NCBI GenBank assembly: GCA_902795255.1
Contig: CADBKS010000026.1
Span: 1 to 20,745, forward strand
Direction of reading: 5' to 3'
Length of the DNA stretch: 20,745 bases
Source of the DNA: an uncultured Chloroflexota bacterium
GTDB lineage: Bacteria; Chloroflexota; Anaerolineae; Anaerolineales; Anaerolineaceae
Positions 1-6,588 of this stretch are shown here, piece after piece. The notes under the pieces were generated by a model that did not search any database, was not told where the DNA came from, and saw only the letters and a list, made by a program, of their open reading frames with translations. Within the stretch, counting starts at the first letter, position 1. The number at the start of each line of letters is the position of its first letter. The position numbers and the translations under genes are program-made.

Positions 1-238
1 AGTCAGCCGATCCCACGGAAAGAGGTGTTTTCTGTCCGGCAGCTTCCGGATCAATGCCGCCGGTATCGATGATATCGAATTCCGTACCGCACCATTCGGC
101 ATGACCGAACAGACGATCCCGGGTCGTCCCCGGAACGTCATCCACGATCGCATCCCGGGTCCCCGAGAGACGGTTGAATAAGGTGCTTTTCCCGACATTG
201 GGACGGCCGACCAAAGCCACAACAGGTTTACGTGTCAT
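1..238 (-). CDS. der: Ribosome-assembly GTPase Der (EngA), N-terminal part
   Basis: This is the first 79 residues of Der, a tandem-G-domain GTPase that acts in late 50S ribosomal subunit assembly; the gene continues past the left edge of the window. The visible part carries the first G domain: the P-loop GRPNVGKST at residues 11-19, the switch I segment PGTTRDR around residues 36-42, and the G3 motif DTGG near residues 58-61. The start is the ATG read from 238, preceded by a strong GGGAGG site with the usual spacing. The first P-loop lies within about ten residues of the start, as is typical of Der, so no extension is expected. The second G domain and the KH-like domain cannot be seen. Identification is firm because the N-terminal motif order distinguishes Der from Era and MnmE, whose G domains follow or precede other domains. 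Confidence 0.93.
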   Translation of the reverse strand, partial: MTRKPVVALVGRPNVGKSTLFNRLSGTRDAIVDDVPGTTRDRLFGHAEWCGTEFDIIDTGGIDPEAAGQKTPLSVGSAD

Positions 239-284
239 TTTCTACCTCCCATTTACAGACCGGCACGGTCCGAACTAAACAATT

Positions 285-293
285 ATTTTACCA
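285..293 (-). promoter_or_regulatory. Possible extended -10 promoter of der
   Basis: Read on the minus strand, 293-285 is TGGTAAAAT, a TGn extended -10 with a TAAAAT hexamer (5 of 6 to consensus). It lies about 47 bp upstream of the der start codon. No good -35 hexamer is visible at 16-18 bp, which is tolerable for an extended -10 site. This is a prediction from motif match only. Confidence 0.35.
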
Positions 294-570
294 GATTTTA
301 TGTGTTCGTACTTTATCCGGGACCATGGATGTGAATCCGCTCCTTTCCGTCTTATCTTAAAAAAATATGAAACGGATTTTCTTCAGAGAATTGTGAAAAA
401 ACTATCGTTTTCAGCCGGTAATAAACTTTAGCTTAAAGAAATATTATTTGAAATTCGATTATTTTGTGATCCTTTTCCCGCTTTTCTGGTACACTTATAT
501 CCGAAATCAGCATTTTTGGAAAGAAACGGTGCCGTCGGAAAAACCGGATGGCAGCCGGAAATACAGATCA

Positions 571-601
571 TTCCGGTGAACGGATAACGGCTTCACCGGA
601 A
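571..601 (+). repeat. 10-bp perfect inverted repeat in the yerC leader
   Basis: Positions 571-580 (TTCCGGTGAA) are exactly complementary to 592-601 (TTCACCGGAA), with an 11-nt loop. No T-run follows, so it is not a simple intrinsic terminator. A second, bulged hairpin lies just upstream at about 531-552 (arms GCCGTCGG and CCGGATGGC around an A5 loop). Together they may be a structured leader or an operator for yerC. Confidence 0.5.
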
Positions 602-663
602 ATGTGCTCAGGCGTAAAATTGGTGTACAATTCTATTAATAAAAGCAGTTGGTGAGGTGAGAA

Positions 664-957
664 ATGGCGCAGAAAAGTCTTCATAATGAAAAAACGGATG
701 CCCTGTTCAGGGCGATCCTGTCACTTGACTCGCTTGAGGATTGTTATGCTTTTTTCGATGATCTCTGCACGATCAAGGAACTTACTGCGATGGTCCAGCG
801 CTATGAGGTCGCGGACCTTCTGAACAGGGGGCATACTTTCAATTCGATTTCCGAGGAGACGGGGGCTTCACCGGCGACGATCGCCCGTGTGAACCGCTGC
901 CTTCAGTACGGCGAGGGGTATATCCGGGTCCTGAAAAAGGAATCCCCAGAGCAGTAA
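664..957 (+). CDS. YerC/YecD-family TrpR-like DNA-binding protein
   Basis: A 97-residue, wholly helical protein of the YerC/YecD family, which belongs to the TrpR superfamily. Residues 33-60 (KELTAMVQRYEVADLL and onward) form the family's helical core, and residues 60-80 (SISEETGASPATIARVNRCL) are the helix-turn-helix, with the recognition helix in the SPATIARV part. The length matches the usual 90-105 residues. The start follows GGTGAGGTGA with good spacing. It stands alone, after a long structured leader and before a bidirectional terminator, so it is probably monocistronic. The ligand and target genes of the family are mostly unknown; it is not the tryptophan repressor proper, and no trp genes are nearby. 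Confidence 0.85.
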   Translation: MAQKSLHNEKTDALFRAILSLDSLEDCYAFFDDLCTIKELTAMVQRYEVADLLNRGHTFNSISEETGASPATIARVNRCLQYGEGYIRVLKKESPEQ

Positions 958-981
958 TTTCTTCAGAAAATCACGGCAACA

Positions 982-1012
982 AAAAAGTGCGGGAAACTTT
1001 CCCGCACTTTTT
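982..1012. terminator. Bidirectional terminator between yerC and the SDR gene
   Basis: Positions 982-996 and 998-1012 are exact inverted repeats (AAAAAGTGCGGGAAA and its complement). The stem is GC-rich at the centre with an A-run on one side and a T-run on the other, so it can stop transcription from both convergent genes. Confidence 0.85.
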
Positions 1013-1034
1013 GTATTTTACCGGACAGACCGGA

Positions 1035-1808
1035 TCACATCGCGGTGTAGCCGCCGTCGACCGGGAGGTTGACGCCGGTCACATAGGAAGACTTCGGGGA
1101 AGCGAGGAACAGCGCGGCTGTGTCCAGTTCGCCTTCTTCACCGTAGCGTTCTTCCGGGATCATGGTCTTGGCGTTCTGCTGGAAGAAGTCGGAGTTGAGG
1201 GTGTCGCGGGTCAGATCGGTGTAGAAGTAGCCCGGGCAGATGGAGTTGACGGTGATGCCGTATTTGCCCCATTCGGCTGCCAGTGCGCGGGTCATGTTGA
1301 CGACGCCGCCTTTTGCCGCGTGGTAGGGAGCGGAACCGGCGATTTTGTTGCCGACCAGACCGTACATGGAGGCGATATTGATGATGCGGCCGTATTTCGC
1401 GGGGATCATGGCTTTCTTGGCGACAGCGCGGGCAACGCGGAAGGAGCCGAAGAGGTCGATGTTCATTTCGTTCCCGAACTGTTCGTCGGTGATATCTTCA
1501 GCCGGGGCGACTGCGCCGGTGCCGGCATTGTTGACCAGGACATCGATGCGTCCGAGTTTTTCGAGGACGGTATCGACCATGGCATTGACAGCTTCCGTAT
1601 CGGTAATGTCGCAGCGGACTGCGAGTGTGGGAACATTGTATTCTTCAGCGATTTCTTTGGCGACTGCATCGATCATGTTCTGACGGCGCGCGACCGCGAC
1701 GATCCCGCAGCCCTGGCTGGCGAGGGCTTTTGCCATCTGGACACCGAGTCCGGTGGAACATCCGGTCACTACAGCGACCCGACCGGTAAGATCAAAATAG
1801 TTCTTCAT
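1035..1808 (-). CDS. Classical short-chain dehydrogenase/reductase (gluconate 5-dehydrogenase-like)
   Basis: A 257-residue NAD(P)-dependent oxidoreductase of the classical SDR family. It has the cofactor motif TGCSTGLG at residues 15-22, NNAG at 93-96, the catalytic Ser147 (INIASMYG) and Y162-x-x-x-K166. The C-terminal PVDGGYTA motif is typical of classical SDRs, which are tetrameric. The sequence style is closest to gluconate 5-dehydrogenase and 3-oxoacyl-ACP-reductase-like enzymes, but the substrate cannot be fixed from sequence. An upstream in-frame ATG at 1844 exists, but the ATG at 1808 follows AGGAG at correct spacing and gives the usual SDR N-terminus, so I chose it. It is transcribed alone and convergent with yerC. 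Confidence 0.9.
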   Translation of the reverse strand: MKNYFDLTGRVAVVTGCSTGLGVQMAKALASQGCGIVAVARRQNMIDAVAKEIAEEYNVPTLAVRCDITDTEAVNAMVDTVLEKLGRIDVLVNNAGTGAVAPAEDITDEQFGNEMNIDLFGSFRVARAVAKKAMIPAKYGRIINIASMYGLVGNKIAGSAPYHAAKGGVVNMTRALAAEWGKYGITVNSICPGYFYTDLTRDTLNSDFFQQNAKTMIPEERYGEEGELDTAALFLASPKSSYVTGVNLPVDGGYTAM

Positions 1809-1859
1809 TAAATAACTCCTGTATTTTGTTTGATAAAGCAGCATCTGCCGCTTCTTCTA

Positions 1860-1865
1860 ATTATA
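1860..1865 (-). promoter_or_regulatory. Possible -10 box for the SDR gene
   Basis: The minus strand reads a perfect TATAAT from 1865 to 1860, about 52 bp upstream of the SDR start codon. No convincing -35 hexamer is seen at 16-18 bp. The position is sensible, but the evidence is one hexamer in an A/T-rich stretch. Confidence 0.3.
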
Positions 1866-1902
1866 TATTAAAAGCTGCTGATTTTGGGAGAATTTTTTAC
1901 CG

Positions 1903-1936
1903 GTTATTCGCCAATAACAGTACTTCTTCAAGTACT
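1903..1936. repeat. Two directly abutting perfect inverted repeats
   Basis: GTTATT (1903-1908) pairs with AATAAC (1913-1918) around a 4-nt CGCC loop. Immediately next to it, AGTACTT (1919-1925) pairs with AAGTACT (1930-1936) around a 4-nt CTTC loop. No base separates the two dyads. No T-run follows on either strand, so they do not look like intrinsic terminators. They may be operators or a stacked RNA structure. Confidence 0.6.
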
Positions 1937-2141
1937 CCTTGGGATATATACCTCGCAGCCGAAAGTGAGGAACCTGCTTCGCAGCGGGCGGGCGATCCAC
2001 ACACTCCTTCTATGATGCGGATCCGGTGCTGCGACTGTTTTTCTCCGGGCGGGGCCGGTGTTTCTCATAAAAACGGACCGTCGCAGGGATTATGGTTTAG
2101 AATGTATATGTAAAAAATTGCATATTGCTTTAAGGAATTCT

Positions 2142-2534
2142 ATGGAGAAACTGAGAACGGGATTAAAAGGACATCAGGATTTTGTTGTGAAGGAGAGTGA
2201 CAGCGCGCATGCTTTCCGCAGCGGCAGCCTGGAGGTCCTGGCAACGCCTGTGCTGATCGCTTCGGCGGAAGAGACCTGCGCGGATCTGGTGCAGCCGCTG
2301 CTGGAGCCGGGCATGGGAACGGTCGGGACCATGGTCAATATCCGGCATCTGGCACCTTCCCCGATCGGGATGAAATACAGCTGTGACTGTGAGATCACCG
2401 AAACGGAAGGCCGTGTGATCCGCTTTCATGTGGTCCTGCGGGATGAACGGGAACAGATCGGTGAGGGTACGCATGAGCGCGTCATTATCAATGAAGCGCG
2501 TTTTTTTGAAAAATCACAGAAGAAACTGAAATGA
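2142..2534 (+). CDS. FlK-like hotdog-fold acyl-CoA thioesterase
   Basis: A 130-residue hotdog-fold protein of the fluoroacetyl-CoA thioesterase (FlK) family, predicted to hydrolyse a small acyl-CoA in the cytoplasm. The FlK catalytic residues Thr42, Glu50 and His76 are matched here by Thr35 (LATP), Glu43 and His69 (NIRHL) with identical 8- and 26-residue spacings, so the active site looks intact. A longer in-frame ATG exists at 2058, but the ATG at 2142 follows AAGGA at 5 nt and gives the family's usual N-terminus. The gene opens a seven-gene + strand cluster and overlaps the next gene by ATGA. Most bacterial FlK-like proteins are not linked to fluorinated compounds, and nothing nearby suggests fluoroacetate, so the natural substrate is unknown. 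Confidence 0.85.
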   Translation: MEKLRTGLKGHQDFVVKESDSAHAFRSGSLEVLATPVLIASAEETCADLVQPLLEPGMGTVGTMVNIRHLAPSPIGMKYSCDCEITETEGRVIRFHVVLRDEREQIGEGTHERVIINEARFFEKSQKKLK

Positions 2535-3037
2535 GTGAAATGATCGAACTGAGCCAAACAGCACGCGGTGTGCTGGCTGAAAAAATCAAAAATGAGATCC
2601 TGTCGGCCCCGGGGCGCAAAGCGCTGGAATTCGGCAGCGGGAAATATTCCCTGGCGCCGGACCTGCGGGAAGAACTGGAATATCTGGCCTGTACGGACAA
2701 GACGGAAGCCGGACTGGGATCCGTCCGCCCGGCTGCAGAGGCGAGTGACATCAGCCTGATCCCGGACAGTGAGATGGGAGAAGACTGCTATTTCGGCCGT
2801 TTCCACCTGGTTTATACGGTTTTCGGTTTTTCCGGACTGCCGCATCTGGTGGATGAGATCATGCGGCTGCGCCGGCTGATCATCAAAGGCGGAAAACTGG
2901 CCGCAGTCGATTTCGCGGATGACGGTTTCGAGACGGAGTGCGTCAAACAGCTCAAACGCTGCGGCTTTGCCGAAATCAAAACGAATCATTTCCTGCTTGA
3001 CGGCAGGCAGGCTTTTCTGCTTTCCGCGGAAAAATAG
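2531..3037 (+). CDS. Class I SAM-methyltransferase-like protein
   Basis: A 168-residue protein with the outline of a small Rossmann-fold methyltransferase. Residues 31-37 (ALEFGSG) resemble motif I, although the usual GxGxG is reduced to GSGKYS. Residues 91-100 (FHLVYTVFGF) resemble motif IV, and a helix and strand (RLIIKGGKLAAVDF) match the region after it. The C-terminus (RCGFAEIKTNHFLL) is the typical beta-hairpin end of methyltransferase type 11 proteins. The segment at about 55-75, where motif II should bind the SAM ribose, is poorly conserved, so either the enzyme is divergent or SAM binding is weakened. It overlaps the thioesterase gene by four bases (ATGA), which implies translational coupling. 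Its substrate is unknown. Confidence 0.65.
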   Translation: MSEMIELSQTARGVLAEKIKNEILSAPGRKALEFGSGKYSLAPDLREELEYLACTDKTEAGLGSVRPAAEASDISLIPDSEMGEDCYFGRFHLVYTVFGFSGLPHLVDEIMRLRRLIIKGGKLAAVDFADDGFETECVKQLKRCGFAEIKTNHFLLDGRQAFLLSAEK

Positions 3038-3045
3038 ACGGTATC

Positions 3046-3633
3046 ATGGAAAGCAGCTTGAAGCGGGGACTCAGCCTCTACTGGATCTTCTGCAAAGGGA
3101 TGATGTTTGCCTTCACCAACGGGATGGCGGCCCTGCCTTCGATCGAACGGTCGATCGTTGACCGGCGGAAATGGCTGACGAATGAGGAGTTCTGGACTTA
3201 TCCGGTGCTCGGGCAAAGTCTGCCCGGCGTGATCTCCCTGCATAATGCCGTTCTGATCGGGAACCGGATCTCCGGTCCGTTCGGGGCCGCAATGGCTGCG
3301 CTGGGTGTTCTGACCCCCGCTTTTGTCTGTATGCTTGCCATCGCGGCACTGTTCCGTACCTTCGTGGATGATCCGTATGTACAGGGGGCGATCCGCGGGA
3401 TCCGTGTGATCTCGGTCGTGATCATCTTCAGCAATGCGGTCCGGCTGCTGCGCACGGTGCAGAAAAACCTTTTTTCAGTTGTTCTGGCCGCTGCCGCGCT
3501 GATGATCCCGCTTTTGGGCCGGGGCAGCGCTTTCCGGACGATCATCGCCTGCGGTGCGGCGGGGATCATCAGTGTCCTGATCGATCCGGCTGCCGCTGAC
3601 AGCGGCAATGCGGAAAGGAAGAGTGGCTCATGA
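3046..3633 (+). CDS. CHR-family chromate transporter subunit, first of a pair
   Basis: A 195-residue membrane protein with about five to six hydrophobic segments, matching one half (a short-chain CHR domain) of ChrA-type transporters. Recognisable features are FCKGMMFAFTNGMAALP near the start, in the position of the family's FxxG element, WLTNEEFW at about residues 43-50, and the Q-x-LPGV loop (GQSLPGVISLHN) that follows. Short CHR proteins occur as adjacent pairs that work together as a heterodimer in the membrane; the partner is the next gene, overlapping by four bases. ChrA proteins export chromate, but many short pairs in anaerobes have no tested substrate, so an anion-transport role is all that can be claimed. 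Confidence 0.85.
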   Translation: MESSLKRGLSLYWIFCKGMMFAFTNGMAALPSIERSIVDRRKWLTNEEFWTYPVLGQSLPGVISLHNAVLIGNRISGPFGAAMAALGVLTPAFVCMLAIAALFRTFVDDPYVQGAIRGIRVISVVIIFSNAVRLLRTVQKNLFSVVLAAAALMIPLLGRGSAFRTIIACGAAGIISVLIDPAAADSGNAERKSGS

Positions 3634-4199
3634 GTATCGGGGTGAGGCTTTTTCTGCTGTTTCTGAAAATCGGCATCACCTGTTTCGGCGGGGGATACGG
3701 CATGATGTCCATGATCTTTGATGAAGGCGCGAAGCTGGTCGGCCTGACGGCGGAAGAATTCGCGGATATGACCGCGCTGGACCTGATCTGTCCCGGCCCG
3801 GTCGCGCTCAATTCCGCGACCTATGTCGGATACATCAAGGGCGGTGTTTCCGGTTCTGTTCTCGCGACCGCGGGCATGATCCTTCCGACCGTGATCGTCA
3901 GCATCCTTGCTGTGATTTTTATGAGCAGATTTTCCGAAAACCGGATCGTAAAGGGCCTGTTCCGCGGGATCCGGCCGGCCTGCGGCGGTTTGCTGATCTA
4001 TACTTCGGTCAGCCTGCTGCTGAATGTCTTTTTCGGGACGGAGTCTGTTTCCGCAATTACCATGCCCACGCTGAGTGCTGATCTTGCTGCCATGCTCGGG
4101 CTTTTTGTGCTCGCTGTTATTCTGGTGTTCCGTTATAAGATCGATCCGATCCTTCTTACCGTGATCGGTGCGGTATTCGGACTGGTTTTCCTGCGTTGA
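3630..4199 (+). CDS. CHR-family chromate transporter subunit, second of a pair
   Basis: A 189-residue CHR-domain membrane protein paired with the preceding gene. It has the CHR hallmark CFGGGYGM at residues 18-25, a KLVGLTAEEFADM loop, and PGPVALNSATYVGY at about residues 54-67, the conserved PGP motif of the family. About five to six hydrophobic helices follow. The start is set by the ATGA overlap with the previous stop and an AAGGAAGAG site upstream. The pair probably folds as a two-subunit version of the 400-residue, two-domain ChrA. Chromate as the physiological substrate is uncertain. Confidence 0.88.
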   Translation: MSIGVRLFLLFLKIGITCFGGGYGMMSMIFDEGAKLVGLTAEEFADMTALDLICPGPVALNSATYVGYIKGGVSGSVLATAGMILPTVIVSILAVIFMSRFSENRIVKGLFRGIRPACGGLLIYTSVSLLLNVFFGTESVSAITMPTLSADLAAMLGLFVLAVILVFRYKIDPILLTVIGAVFGLVFLR

Positions 4200-4206
4200 G
4201 GTGCTT

Positions 4207-5694
4207 ATGGAAGAATCAAGACCCGGACTCGGCCTTTTTTTCGTCGCCTTCAGTCTGCTTTTTTTAGCGGGCGTTCTGACCTTTCTGGCTTTTCAGCAGT
4301 ACCGGGCAGTTGAGCCGGTCATTCCTGACGGTTCCGTGATCGGGAATATTCCCATCGCCGGACTTTCCGCAGATGAGGCAGTTGAACGGGTCCGCTCCGT
4401 TTATGATCTTCCGGTCGATCTGGTCTATCAGGACCAAATCATCCGTCTGCCGGTTTCCGACAGTATCGATTATGACGGTCTGAAAGCGGAGCTTGAGGCC
4501 CGGATCGCGGACCTTTACGAAGGTTTCAGTTTCATCAGCTGGCTTTCCGGAAGGTTCTCCCAGGAACCGATCCGGATCGGACTGACCTTTACCGAACTTC
4601 CGGATTCGGTCCGGGCATATCTTGAAGAAGAGGTCCGCCCGCGTTATGATGTGGTGCCGATGGCGGTCCGGCCCGAGGGAAACTCGTTCCGGGCGGGACA
4701 TGCCGGCAGGATGCTGGACACGGAGGCTTCTCTGGCAGCGATCGATGATGCCCGCCGGTCGGATTCGGACCGGACCGCTGTGCTTACGGTCAATGAACTG
4801 GAGGAACCGGCCGGAAACCTGCAGAACCTTGCCCTGATGCTGCGCTCCGTTACGGATACGTGGCAGGACAGCGGGCAGGTCACGGAGATCTGGCTGAGCG
4901 ATCCCTCCTCCGGACAGAGCTTTGACATCGCCCGCAGGGACCGGGAGGATCTCGCTCCGGAGATCGCTTTTACGGCCGCCAGCACGATGAAGCTCCCGAT
5001 CATGATCTCATCCTATATCCGGATGGATGAAGCGCCGGATGCTTTCACGATGAAGACCCTGCGCCTGATGATCACGGAGTCCAAGAATGACCAGACGGAC
5101 TGGATGATGGAAAATGTGATCGGCGGAGCTCGTGCCCCGATCACGGTGACGGAGGATCTGCAGAAGCTCGGGCTGATGAATTCATTTCTCGCGGGCTATT
5201 TTTATCTCGGCGCTCCGCTGCTGGATGTCGTGCGGACGGAGGCGAATTCCCGCTCGGACATCGATCTGAGACCGGATGTTTACAATCAGACGACTGCAGC
5301 GGATATGGGAACGCTGATGGACGCGCTGTACCGCTGTTCCGAAAATGAGGCTTCGATCCTTACCGAAACTTTTCCCGGACAGATCACACAGGCGGAATGT
5401 GCGGAAATGATCGGCCTGCTGAAAGACAACCACCTGCCGTACCTGATCAGTGCCGGTGTGCCGGACTATATCGCGGTCGCCCATAAACACGGATGGATCG
5501 AGGAAAATGACGGACTGCTCCACACTATGGGGAATATCGCGGCTGTTTATACGCCCGGAGGAGACTATATTCTCAGTATTTATACCTATCATCCGGAAAA
5601 TCTGATTTTTGAGGAAGGCAGTACGCTCTTCGCGCAGATCTCCGCAGCGGTTTTCGGTTTTTTCAACCCGCAGAGGGCGGAAGATACGCTATAA
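4207..5694 (+). CDS. Membrane-anchored class A beta-lactamase-like serine hydrolase
   Basis: A 495-residue protein with an N-terminal membrane helix at about residues 8-30, an extracytoplasmic region at 40-200, and a penicillin-recognising hydrolase domain at about 205-490. The early extracytoplasmic part (NIPIAGLSADEAVERV) resembles the peptidoglycan-binding repeat found in YoaR/VanW-type proteins. The catalytic motifs are S259-T-M-K262, S292-K-N294 and K427-H-G429, in the usual order and spacing. I could not find a clear counterpart of the class A Glu166/ExxLN deacylation motif, so it may be a slow hydrolase, a peptidase-like enzyme or a penicillin-binding protein rather than an antibiotic-resistance enzyme. 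The ATG at 4207 follows GAGGTG; a longer in-frame start at 4168 would overlap the CHR gene and lacks support. Confidence 0.8.
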   Translation: MEESRPGLGLFFVAFSLLFLAGVLTFLAFQQYRAVEPVIPDGSVIGNIPIAGLSADEAVERVRSVYDLPVDLVYQDQIIRLPVSDSIDYDGLKAELEARIADLYEGFSFISWLSGRFSQEPIRIGLTFTELPDSVRAYLEEEVRPRYDVVPMAVRPEGNSFRAGHAGRMLDTEASLAAIDDARRSDSDRTAVLTVNELEEPAGNLQNLALMLRSVTDTWQDSGQVTEIWLSDPSSGQSFDIARRDREDLAPEIAFTAASTMKLPIMISSYIRMDEAPDAFTMKTLRLMITESKNDQTDWMMENVIGGARAPITVTEDLQKLGLMNSFLAGYFYLGAPLLDVVRTEANSRSDIDLRPDVYNQTTAADMGTLMDALYRCSENEASILTETFPGQITQAECAEMIGLLKDNHLPYLISAGVPDYIAVAHKHGWIEENDGLLHTMGNIAAVYTPGGDYILSIYTYHPENLIFEEGSTLFAQISAAVFGFFNPQRAEDTL

Positions 5695-5725
5695 TCAAAA
5701 TATAATCAGTGGGAGAGTAATTATT

Positions 5726-6586
5726 ATGCAAACATTATTTACGATGATCCTGGTCGCTGTGGTAACGGTGCTGAATCTGATCGCTCCTCAGGATCAGACT
5801 TCGCTGACGGATATGTTTCTCCAGGCGTATACGGATACCATGTCAGGAGGACCGGTGCGTGAGAACAGTACGGCCGTCATTCCGGATATTCAGGCGACCG
5901 CGGTATCACCGTCTGCAGATGCCGCTTTGATCGAAAATCCGCATACTGAACCAACTCCTTTGCCTGTGATCCCGACAGCTTCCGCGCTGGATATGCTGCA
6001 GACCAATCCGAAGATCCTTTTCGGAAACCCGCAGACGGAGGATAATTTTGAGCGCGGTTCCACGGGATTCGGGATCAATGCCGGGCTGAACGATGATGAA
6101 GGGATCCGCATCATCGCGCTGAATAACCGTATTTCACTGGAGCCGAAGAAAAATAACGGCTGGCTGAGCTGGAGACTGCGTCCGCCCGCTCTCAGTGAAG
6201 GTGCGGCGGAAATGGAGTTTTCGATCCTGACCTGTGCCCGCGGCGACCGTACCGGTCTGGTCATGCACGCGCCGGATTATACCGGCGGTCACGGTTATTA
6301 TTTCAGCCTCGCCTGTGAAGGTACGGTCAGCATTCTGCGGGACGCGGAAGTTCTCGGCACCGCGGATGCCGCAAGCCTGTTCAAAAACAGTTCCGGCGAT
6401 GTGAATACGATGACCGCGATCATCCGCGGGAACTCGCTTTCGCTGATCCTGAACGGACAGAACGCCCTGACGGTCCAGGACAGCACGTATCCGCAGGGCT
6501 ACAGCGGCTTTTTCACGGCTCCGCAAAACCAGGATACGCTGACGCTGGATATCATGACTTTCAGAAGCTTTTCCCCGCAGCAGTGA
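5726..6586 (+). CDS. Secreted protein with a C-terminal concanavalin/DUF1080-like domain
   Basis: A 286-residue exported protein. Residues 1-20 form a signal peptide or anchor (MQTLFTMILVAVVTVLNLIA), followed by a low-complexity Ser/Pro/Thr-rich linker to about residue 95. Residues 100-286 look like a jelly-roll, laminin-G or DUF1080-type domain: alternating beta strands, an early DNFERGSTGFG element, and late pairs such as AIIRGNSLSLILNGQ and GYSGFFTA, which recur in this fold. Such domains bind or act on glycans, but I see no catalytic residues I can name. The start at 5726 follows GGGAGAG; an upstream in-frame ATG at 5609 lies inside the previous gene and would spoil the signal peptide. 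It sits between a cell-wall-type hydrolase and a kinase gene. Confidence 0.65.
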   Translation: MQTLFTMILVAVVTVLNLIAPQDQTSLTDMFLQAYTDTMSGGPVRENSTAVIPDIQATAVSPSADAALIENPHTEPTPLPVIPTASALDMLQTNPKILFGNPQTEDNFERGSTGFGINAGLNDDEGIRIIALNNRISLEPKKNNGWLSWRLRPPALSEGAAEMEFSILTCARGDRTGLVMHAPDYTGGHGYYFSLACEGTVSILRDAEVLGTADAASLFKNSSGDVNTMTAIIRGNSLSLILNGQNALTVQDSTYPQGYSGFFTAPQNQDTLTLDIMTFRSFSPQQ

Positions 6587-6588
6587 CC

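Larger units (their letters stand above)
239..663. other. 425-bp intergenic region between der and yerC
   Basis: This stretch has no credible gene. The first 60 bp hold the ribosome binding site and likely promoter of der. Positions 340-480 are distinctly A/T-rich. Positions 530-601 hold two hairpin-forming segments, listed separately. A TGGTACACT extended -10-like sequence occurs at 487-495, which would place both hairpins in the yerC 5' leader. No tRNA or known riboswitch consensus was recognised. Confidence 0.6.
1809..2141. other. 333-bp divergent intergenic region
   Basis: This lies between the SDR gene (-) and the thioesterase gene (+), so it must hold promoters for both directions. I see a TATAAT on the minus strand near 1862, two abutting perfect hairpins at 1903-1936 (listed separately), and only a weak + strand candidate (TAGAAT at 2098-2103). 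The short open frames here have no family-like features or ribosome binding sites and are not called. Confidence 0.55.

Noticed and set aside
987..1811. A 274-codon + strand frame opposite the first SDR gene
   Set aside because: It is an antisense shadow of a full SDR with intact motifs, and its start lies inside the terminator hairpin.
2058..2141. N-terminal extension of the thioesterase from an upstream ATG
   Set aside because: The extension is unlike the family, while the ATG at 2142 has AAGGA at proper spacing and gives the usual length.
5690..5706. Two TATAAT hexamers (5690-5695 and 5701-5706) as promoters for the secreted-protein gene
   Set aside because: No -35 hexamer is found at suitable spacing for either, and the first overlaps the upstream stop codon. 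A weak internal promoter cannot be excluded.
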